NCBI GenBank assembly: GCA_020310875.1
Contig: CM035413.1
Coordinates: 162,021,306-162,085,305 of the forward strand
Direction: 5' to 3'
DNA: 64,000 nt
Source of the DNA: Ceratopteris richardii
Lineage: Eukaryota; Streptophyta; Polypodiopsida; Polypodiales; Pteridaceae
The stretch's first letter is position 1. Each line of letters opens with the position of its first letter. The position numbers and the translations under genes were made by a program. Under the pieces are notes generated by a model. That model was not told the origin of the DNA, searched no databases, and saw only the letters and a program-made list of their open reading frames with translations. This document shows, piece after piece, positions 56,586 through 64,000 of this stretch.

Positions 56586-57725
56586 ATGGCTGAAAGCAGT
56601 GATGTATTCCATATGTTGGCTGTTGAGGATAAGTTGGATGGTACCAACTACCCATTATGGGCTTATATGATGCGACATGTATTGGTTGCAAAACGATTGT
56701 GGAACATTGTCCAGGGTGTTGAAAGACGTCCTGTTACACCTATAACAACAAGTACTATAAATACAGGTGTTGGAGTTGATGAAGATGGTGTCAAAGATGA
56801 TATTCCGCAGATTCCTGTTCGTGCTACTCTTTCTACTGCACCTACTGCAGAGCAGATTCGCTGGGATGGCAGAGATACCCAGGCACATGCATTGATAGCT
56901 TTGTCTGTCAAGCGTGCCATTATTCTTCACATTCGCTCTTGCAGAACAACTAAGGATGCTTGGGATACACTTACCACATTGTACCAAGCTAGGAATGAGG
57001 CTCGTGTTGCTTACCTCCAAAAACAGTTGGAGAGTAAGAACATGAATGAAGGTGATTCTATGGACAGTTTCCTAACGAAGATCAAAGACTTGAAGGAACA
57101 GTTGATTTCTGCTGATGAGGTTATACCAGATAGCTCACTTGTGCAGACCGTTCTGAATGGTCTTCCTGATTCATATCAGAGTTTTGATTCTACTCTTCGG
57201 TTGATGTTGAAAGGCAATCCAAATGCCTTATCGTTTGAGGAGTTAGTCTTTGTTCTGTTGCAGGAAGATCAATCCAGGCAAAACAGGTCCATTATGCGAG
57301 TTGCAGATCAAGCTTTCTTGGCTAGTCAGAAGGGCAAAGCAAAATGGATCTCTTCAACTAGTAAGAAAAAATCTGCTAATTCTGCATATTCGAAGAAGGA
57401 AGATAAAGATGAGAAGAAATCAGAAAAGTAGAAATTGTTTTGTAAGTACTGTAAAGGGAATGATCATATCATAAAGAATTGTCCAAAACCGACTTCTAAA
57501 GAGGCAAAGAAGAAAGAGGCTGGAATGGTTGTTGCAGAGGCCTCTACACCAAAAACAGAGTCTGCAAATCTTGTGCAGGAAGAAGAATGGGCGTTTACTA
57601 CTGTCTGCAATTTTGACCCATCTTCTCATGAGCAGTGCATGTCTGCAGTAGACTCAGATGTTTGGTATTTTGACAGTGGGGCGATCAAACATATTACCTC
57701 GCAGCGTAGTTTCTTCTCTTAACTC
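56586..57725 (+). pseudogene. Element H gag and protease start
   Basis: ATG 56586 opens MAESSDVFHMLAVEDKLDGT. Gag continues to NEGDSMDSFLTKIKDLKEQL, LVQTVLNGLPDSYQSF, a CCHC knuckle (CKYCKGNDHIIKNC near 57450) and the protease active site WYFDSGAIKHITSQ near 57670. Colinear with F. Broken. Confidence 0.88.
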
Positions 57726-58593
57726 GAGCCTGCCCCTACAGGATATACTGTTACATGCGCCAACAACTCCTCTTATCCTGTTATGGGAGTTGGTAAGATC
57801 ATTTTGACTACTGCTGATGGTAGTTCTTTCACTTTGTCAAATGCTTTATTTATGCCGGGGATCAAAAAGAACCTGTTATCAGTTTCTGCATTAGCCAAGA
57901 TTGGTTTGGCTGTGAAATTTGTTGATGACAGGTGTACAGTTCATGATCCGTCAAATGGCGATGTGATTATTGCTTCTGGCATTTTATGTCGTGGGCTGTA
58001 TAAGCTCATAGACGATGAAAGATTTGAAAATGATTTGGCATGTGCACTAAATGATTCTCAGGCTATGTCAGATGCAAAGCTTTGGCATGCACACTTTGGT
58101 CATCTGAATTTTGCTAGTTTGCTACGCCTGCAGAAATCTGAAATGGTGTCCTCTTTGCCAAACTTGAGGCACCTCGAAAACATGTTTGTGAAGGCTGTAT
58201 TTTGGGCAAAATGCAGCGTTCCTCCTTTCCAAAAGATGGTTCAGTTTGGGCTACACAGACATTGTAGCTTGTACATAGTGATGTCTGTGGTCCTATGCAG
58301 ACACCCTCTTTTGGAAATTACCTTTACTTCGTGACTTTCATTGATGATTTTTATAGGCATGCATGGGTATATCCACTCAAAGCAAAGTCTGAAGTGTTCA
58401 TGTGCTTTAAACAGTTTTTGGTTTTGGCTGAAAATCTGTCAGCATGTAAAATGGGCACCCTCCGTTCTGATCGAGGGGGGGAATATATGTCTTCTGATTT
58501 TAATGCATTTCTAGCTGAACGTGGGATAAAACACCAGTGTACAGTGCCGTATACACCTCAATAGAATGGAGTTGCTGAACGGAAGAACAGGTC

Positions 58594-58784
58594 TGTAACA
58601 TAATCCTGGTAGGAGATGGTTGAACCACACCCTAAGAGAGAGGATTAGGAAGTAATCCTCAACCATGGCTTTTGGGGCAAGTGGTTAGCCCATCACATTC
58701 CTAACCAAGAGGTTGTGAGTTCAATTCCTTACATTGGTACCCATCACATTCCTAACCAAGAGGTTGTGAGTTCAATTCCTTACA
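58594..58784 (+). mobile_element. 191-bp TG...CA insert with tRNA-promoter-like boxes, within H
   Basis: Starts TGTAACATAATCC, ends CCTTACA (5-bp inverted ends TGTAA/TTACA) and is bordered by aggtc on both sides (58589-58593, 58785-58789), a 5-bp target duplication. It carries ggggcaagtggttagccc, like a pol III A box, and gagttcaattcc, like a B box, about 35 bases apart as in tRNA genes. A 45-bp part (58689-58733) is repeated at 58740-58784. No A/T tail. Either a solo LTR of a very small (TRIM-like) element or a tRNA-derived SINE; the ends favour the former, the boxes the latter. Confidence 0.6.
58689..58784 (+). repeat. 45-bp direct repeat containing the B-box-like site
   Basis: cccatcacattcctaaccaa... 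at 58689-58733 and 58740-58784, identical by eye, separated by ttggta. Confidence 0.9.
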
Positions 58785-59700
58785 AGGTCTCTCATGGAGA
58801 TGGCGAGGTGTATGGTCAAGAGTCAGGCTTTACCTCATAGTTTCTGGCTTGAGGCTGTCATGTGTGCAGCATATGTACTGAACAGGTGTCCCACTAAAGC
58901 ACTGCATTCTATCACTCCATATGAGGCTTGGCATGATCGCAAGCCATCTGTTGCTCATCTGCATGTTTTTGGTGTTTGGCATACGCATTAGTGCCTAAAC
59001 AACATCGCAGAAAATTGGATGATAAAGTAGTAAAATGTATTTTTGTTGGGTACAGTTCTAAAAGTAAAGGCTATCGTCTGTATCATCCACAGATTAAACG
59101 CATTCTGGTTAGCCGTGATGTTGTTTTTGTGGAAGATGCTATTCAGCCATTGCTTTCATGTACTAAGGAGACATTTGTTAGCTCCAAAGACATGTATGAT
59201 ACTTTGATGCCTCTTTTTACAGGTGGACAGTCTAGTGTTGGTCCTAATGAGGCAACTTCTCAGCCTTTGCAGGTTTCATATGATGATGCAGATCATTCCA
59301 TTTCTGATGCAGATTTACATGATGCACTTGTTGATGAGAGAGCTGATATTGAGCAGGCAAAAACTATGCCAAAATGGCTGGTGCAGACTTTGCGTGATAG
59401 CAGATTAGATGCACATTTGTCATATCGTACTCGTTCAGGCTCTCATAGTGCCTCCTTTGCATCAGATTGCTATGCTATGGCTGCGTCTAGTCTCTGTGAT
59501 GAGAATGAGCCTGTTTCTTTTGATGAAGCACAAAATTCAGAAAATTGGATGGCTGCTATGCAATCTGAATATGAAGCTATAATGAAGAATGGTACATGGT
59601 CTTTATGTGACTTGCCTCCTGGCAAGAAGCCCATTGGCACTAAGTGGGTATACAAGTTGAAGCATAAACCTGATGGTACAGTTGACATGTATAAGTCTAG

Positions 59701-61049
59701 GCTTGTTGCAAAGGGTTATGCATAGGAAAGAGGCATTGATTTTGATGAGACCTTTGCACCTACATGCCGTATGACTACTGTTCGGAGTATTTGTGCACTT
59801 GCAACCCATCATGGTTGGAATGTACATCAATTGGACATTAAAACAACATTTCTGAATGGTGACTTGCATGAAGAAGTGTATGTTTTTCAGCCTCGTGGCT
59901 TTGTGCAGAAAGGGCATGAAAACCAGGTGTGCAGGTTAAAGAAGGCATTATATGGTTTAAAGCAAGCACCACGTGCTTGGTATGAGAAGATACATGCCTA
60001 TCTGGTTACACATGGTTTTGAGAACAATCCAACGGAAAGCACCTTATATGTTAAGCGTGCTAATGATGTGCTTTTGATCATTGTTGTCTATGTTGATGAC
60101 ATGCTGCTCACTGGTCCTATTGAGAAGTATATTTCTGATTTCAAGGCTGATTTGCATGCCTCATTTGAGATGTCTGATTTGGGGCATTTGCATCACTATT
60201 TGGGCATTCAATTTATGCAAGTTGATGGTGGAATGGCTTTGTGTCAAACGAAATATATTGACACATTATTGTAGCATTTTGGCCTTGAAGACTGTAAGCA
60301 TATTGCCACTCCTATGGAGACAGGTTTACGATTGAGTCTTCATGATGCTGGAGATGCATTTGATGTCGTTCTCTATCAGCAGGATGTTGGATGCTTGATT
60401 TACTTATGCATTACTCGGCCAGATATTCAGTTTGTTGTCTCAGAGATGAGAAAGTTTATGCATTGCCCAGGAGTCATGCATTGGAAGGCGGTTAAGCGCA
60501 TCTTTCGCTACTTGAGTGGTACTCGGCTACTTGGGTTGTTTTATCCCAAGGGGGGATCACTACCGCTAGATTTGCATGCTTTTTCTGACTCAGATTGGGC
60601 TGGTTGCTATGACACTTGTGTATCCACTAGTGGTTAAATTTTGCTTCATGCTTGGTAGCTCATGTATATCTTGGTTGAGCAAGAAGCAGCTTACTATGGC
60701 GACTTCCAATTGTGAGGCTGAGTATAGGGCAGCTTTCACAGCTACTGTTGAGTGTGTGTGGCTCAGACGCCTTATGGCTGATTTGGGTGTTGGTCAGACT
60801 TCTGCCACCACCATCTTCACTGATAGTCAGAGCGCATTGGAAGTTGCGAGGAACCCTGTGTTCCATGCTCACACTAAGCACATTGAGGTGCATTATCACT
60901 ATGTCAGGGAGAGGTTCTCTGCTGGGGAGATCAGCTTGGCATATGTGCCCACATAGGAGAACATTGCAGACCTTTTCACGAAGGCTCTGCCTAGGGAGAA
61001 GTTTGAAGCTTTTCGCAAAGCTTTGGGCTTACTTCCTTTTGTGGAGTGA
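59701..61049 (+). pseudogene. Element H reverse transcriptase and RNase H
   Basis: RT with RGIDFDETFAPTCRMTTVRS, HQLDIKTTFLNGDLHEEVYV, LKQAPRAWYEKIHAYL, VYVDDMLLTG. RNase H with FSDSDWAGCYDTCVSTSG, NCEAEYRAAFTATVECVWLR and HTKHIEVHYHYVRERFSAGE. Ends at the same place as F. Broken. Confidence 0.88.
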
Positions 61050-61109
61050 TTTCCACATAGCTTGGCACTTCCTTATACATGCGTGCCAGCTCCTTGTTCA
61101 CCGCATCAC

Positions 61110-61123
61110 TCACAGGGGGGATT
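61110..61123 (+). other. Polypurine tract of H
   Basis: tcacaggggggatt before TGTTGATATG. Confidence 0.88.
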
Positions 61124-61352
61124 TGTTGATATGTTTAGGTAGTGATGTGTGTGAACACACTAGGACCACCGGGGCACCTTTTTCCCTCTTTAGGAGGTTT
61201 TTTTCCCCCAGTTGTATATACGCCTATTGCCCTAATGGGCTACTTATCTTGTACGTTCTCTAGTAATACATTCAGTATTGTGTGTTTGGGCTCCAAGCTT
61301 CTTCTTCTTCCTTGTGTTGTTCGCATGCTTCCGCAGACATCTAACTCCAACA
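61124..61352 (+). repeat. 3' LTR of H (229 bp)
   Basis: TGTTGATATGTTTAGG ... AACTCCAACA, followed by ATCCT. Confidence 0.93.
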
Positions 61353-62010
61353 ATCCTGATGCCCATGTGCATACTTTTGAAATCAGTTATGCTATACTCA
61401 ACTATCCAGTGGATCCGGCATATAAGGTTATAGTGTTCCAATATACTCTGGTTAATGAGGCTTTTCGGTGGTTAACCGAATATGACATTAACCATTTCGA
61501 TCAATATGACGATGTTAAGGATGCCTTCTGACAACGTTTTTGGTTAAAGAAAAATGTGGCGGAGATCTTTGACTATTTGCAAAACAATAGATAGAAACCA
61601 CATGAGAATGTGCAAGATTATGCAACTTTATTCTGTACTCATCTATGGCAACTGCCACCGGCACATGCTAACCTACCGGACGACGTGATTACTCAGTGGT
61701 TTATTAATGGATTAAACCCTTAGCTCAAACAAGTTATGATTATACGATGTGTGGGCAGTATGACCTTGGATGCGGTAATAGCCATGGCATTGCAGTTGGA
61801 GCATAAATTTGGCAGTTTTACTGAAGATCTGGATTGGTTAAAGGTGTCCAAGAGCATGAGCGAGGATCCATTGAAATAGGTGTACTGCATAAAATGTAAG
61901 AACCCGTGACACACTACTTCTACATGTGCATTAAACCAAATGTACTGCGCTATTTGTAATATGGTGAGCCATTCTACCGAAACCTATCCATACCAAAGTA
62001 CAGACCAGAC
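61353..62010 (+). pseudogene. Gypsy J gag, C-terminal part with zinc knuckles
   Basis: Resumes after H: EAFRWLTEYDINHFDQYDD, then the NVQDYATLFCTHLWQLP segment and the NGLNP/MALQLEHKFGSF part typical of Ty3 gag, followed by two Cys-rich segments near 61885-61990 (YCIKC, MYCAIC). Broken. Confidence 0.78.
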
Positions 62011-62149
62011 CAACCGTAAATGCCATATTACAGGAGCAAGGACAACAGGCGACCCACTATGTATCACCGCATTTGAGAAATACTTCTTACCAAAGTTACA
62101 AAACCTATAGGGGACCGCAAAGAAACAACTTCGGACAGACCTGGTGGAA

Positions 62150-62900
62150 GTCAGGCCAATCGAGTGAAGGTATATCTCTTCCACCACCAAGTCAATCCAG
62201 AAATTGATTTTACGGTGGAACATGTTGTTCCTTTAATTACGGTATGGTATAAAAACCACAAAATTACTCAAGTGTTAATTGACAGAGGCTCTGGTGTGAA
62301 TATTGCTACAGTCGCACTTTGTAAACGGTTAGCATGGACTCACATTGAACCTGTTCAGTTTTTTGTGAGAATGGCAGATCAATCTAGGGTCCATCCAGTG
62401 GGTTTGGTGCGTGATATACCCATTACTCTTTAGGGAGTTGTGTTCAAAATGACTTTTGTTGTTCTAGAATTACCTGACTCAAGTCTGGATTACAACTTAC
62501 TCTTCAAGAGGCCGTGGCTGAAACAATCAAAAGTGTTGTAGGATTGGTCTGCACACGAACTTATTTTCAAAAGCAATCATCGGAAATATGTGGTACCCTT
62601 GGACGAGATGAAGCCCTCTGACCTTCATGCTCGACCTTACGTGGCTGAACCTGTGCATATGCTGGATGGACTTTCAGATGATGAAGAAGAAGCTTTTCTC
62701 AATGCTAACCAGGATTTGCTAGCCTTGGGTACAATCGACTTACAAGCAGTTGCAGATAATTGGAATCCGGCCGTTGGTACGGTAGTTCCGCTTACCGAAG
62801 AAGTGGACCGAGTTCCGGATCAAGTTTTGAATGCCATGAATTTACACCAATTATTCCACTCACCTAAGGATATATCCATGCCCTGACAGTTTTATGTATC
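62150..62900 (+). pseudogene. Gypsy J protease and linker
   Basis: VLIDRGSGVNIATVALCKRL near 62275 is the protease active-site segment, followed by VHPVGLVRDIPITL and the acidic linker LDGLSDDEEEAFLNANQDLL, all as in I. Broken. Confidence 0.8.
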
Positions 62901-64000
62901 GGAAGATCAACTAATCACCTGTAATTTCGGAGATGGGGCTACTCCGCGACTGGTCAAGCTTAAGGTTGGGCTACCAGAAACTTTTCAAAATGATCTACTA
63001 CAATTGCTTACAGAGTTTCAAGATGTATTCACGTGGGACTATCGAGATATGAAAGGGTTGGACCCTCGCATCTACCAACACCGTGTGATGCTGAAACCAG
63101 ATGTGTGTCCAATTAAATAACCCAGTTATCGAATGAATCCCAATTATGCTACTCAAGTGAAAACTGAATTGGATCCCTTGTTGAATGTAGGCTTCATTCT
63201 CCCCATTGAGCATGTAGAATAGATTTCGCCTATTGTCATTGTCCCAAAGAAAAACAAGCAGTTGCATATCTGTGTGGATTATAAAAAATTAAATGTGGCG
63301 ACAGTGTCTGATCCCTTTCCAGTCCCCTTTTTGGATATGATGCTCAATGATGTTGTTGGACGAGAAATGTATTCCTTTTTGGATGGTTATAGTGGCTATA
63401 ATCAGGTGCGCATGGCCGAAATGGATATACCAAAGACTGCGTTTATTACAAATTGGGGCATATATGCATATGCATAATAATGTGGTTCGGTCTTTGCAAT
63501 GCACTCAGTACCTTTCAACGATGCATGCAGGAAATATTTTCTCCCTACTTAACCACATTTATGTGGGTGTATCTAGATGATTTTTCATTATCTGGTGATG
63601 CATCGGCTCACCACTATCACCTACGTTGCTGCTTTTCTAGCGGTAGGGAGTTTTGTTTGTGCTTAAATCCCAACAAGTCGGTCTTTTCAGTTTCCTGTGG
63701 CAAATTGCTTGGCCATATCATTTCACAGCAAGGCATTCAAGTGGACCCTGATAACGTGAAAGCCATATTCAATGCACCTTCCCCTACGACACCAAAGGAA
63801 GTTATGCGATTCCTTGGACAGATATGCTGGCATGGACGGCATCTTCGGTGGCTCACACATGTATCTATACCCCTAAATCGGTTGATTACTAGCAATCCTC
63901 GACATTTTGCGTGGACTAAGGAGTGTCAGATTGCATTTGATCGATTGAAAACACTCTTAACCCAAGCTCCTATTCTGCAAGCACTAAACTGGTAGCTTTC
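62901..64000 (+). pseudogene. Gypsy J reverse transcriptase, cut by window end
   Basis: RT segments VDYKKLNVATVSDPFPVPFL, EMYSFLDGYSGYNQVRMAEM, VYLDDFSLSGDASAHHYHLR (near 63570), KLLGHIISQQGIQVDPDNVK, FLGQICWHGRHLRWL, then the RNase H approach LKTLLTQAPIL. Continues beyond the window. Broken. Confidence 0.85.

Larger units (their letters stand above)
57726..59700 (+). pseudogene. Element H protease end and integrase
   Basis: MGVGKIILTTADGSSFTLSN, KLWHAHFGHLNFASL, TFIDDFYRHAWVYPLKAKSE, LRSDRGGEYMSSDF, CTVPYTPQ, then after the 191-bp insert MARCMVKSQALPHSFWLEAV and the SRDVVFVEDAIQPLLS linker. Broken. Confidence 0.85.
56000..61352 (+). mobile_element. Ty1/copia element H, inserted in J
   Basis: LTRs 56000-56230 and 61124-61352, perfect target duplication ATCCT, primer site, polypurine tract, and gag-to-RNaseH colinear with F. 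LTRs differ at about a dozen positions by eye (about 5%), so H is much older than F. A 191-bp insert sits in its integrase region. Broken, around ten breaks. Confidence 0.95.
54701..64000 (+). mobile_element. Ty3/gypsy element J (runs past window end, contains H)
   Basis: 5' LTR candidate, primer site, leader, gag with a polyglutamine tract and zinc knuckles, protease, RT and start of RNase H. Copia H is inserted in gag at 56000-61352. Same family as I. Broken, of the order of ten breaks in the visible part. Confidence 0.85.

Noticed and set aside
58670-58720. A genuine tRNA gene
   Set aside because: A-box and B-box-like strings are there, but no convincing acceptor stem or complete cloverleaf, and the B-box part is duplicated.

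Overview
The window reads as plant nuclear DNA made almost entirely of LTR retrotransposons. No complete host gene, tRNA, rRNA or CRISPR array was recognised. Plant origin is inferred from element types: Ty1/copia families primed by an initiator-methionine-tRNA-type site (TGGTATCAGAGC), Ty3/gypsy families with Tat/Athila-type primer sites (TGGTGCCGTTGC..., TGGCGCCGACC...), long LTRs and a large non-autonomous LTR element. The species cannot be told; a repeat-rich land plant (fern, bryophyte or seed plant) fits. All elements are treated as fossils.

Layout. (1) 1-15.8 kb: two related gypsy elements, A and B, joined through one LTR (9508-10260). A has an open pol (RT, RNase H, two integrase-type zinc modules, integrase core, then a retropepsin-like domain after integrase), a downstream ORF with repeated IW[VI]PK motifs, and about 4.5 kb of further coding-like DNA before the polypurine tract. 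B repeats the post-integrase protease and the IWIPK ORF and also keeps a conventional protease ahead of RT. (2) 15.8-16.1 kb: a long TA/GT microsatellite and a short coding-like flank. (3) 16145-29723: copia element C (target duplication GAGGT), with copia element D inserted in reverse orientation at 19864-26671 (target duplication ATTTG). (4) 29.9-44.65 kb: broken copia E, split by non-autonomous gypsy-type element K (30624-42642, target duplication CATGG), which holds the young copia F (34494-39651). (5) 44.65-49.5 kb: a flank shared with 54.15-54.9 kb, then broken gypsy I. (6) 49.5-50.99 kb: a reverse-strand copia gag fossil, L, with a possible LTR. (7) 50.99-54.15 kb: broken copia G, sister of E. 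(8) 54.7 kb to the window end: gypsy J, related to I, with copia H (56000-61352, target duplication ATCCT) in its gag region; H itself carries a 191-bp TG...CA insert with tRNA-promoter-like boxes.

The nesting gives a relative clock. LTR pairs compared by eye differ by about 5% in C, 2-3% in D, about 2% in K, one base in 230 in F and about 5% in H. Each inner element that can be compared is younger than its host. Units E-flank-I and G-flank-J have the same order and orientation, which suggests an old segmental duplication later expanded by K and F.

The part most likely to be undescribed is the A/B gypsy family: two aspartic-protease domains on either side of RT-integrase, a doubled zinc module in A, a conserved IW[VI]PK-repeat ORF, and a very large post-pol region of unknown function.
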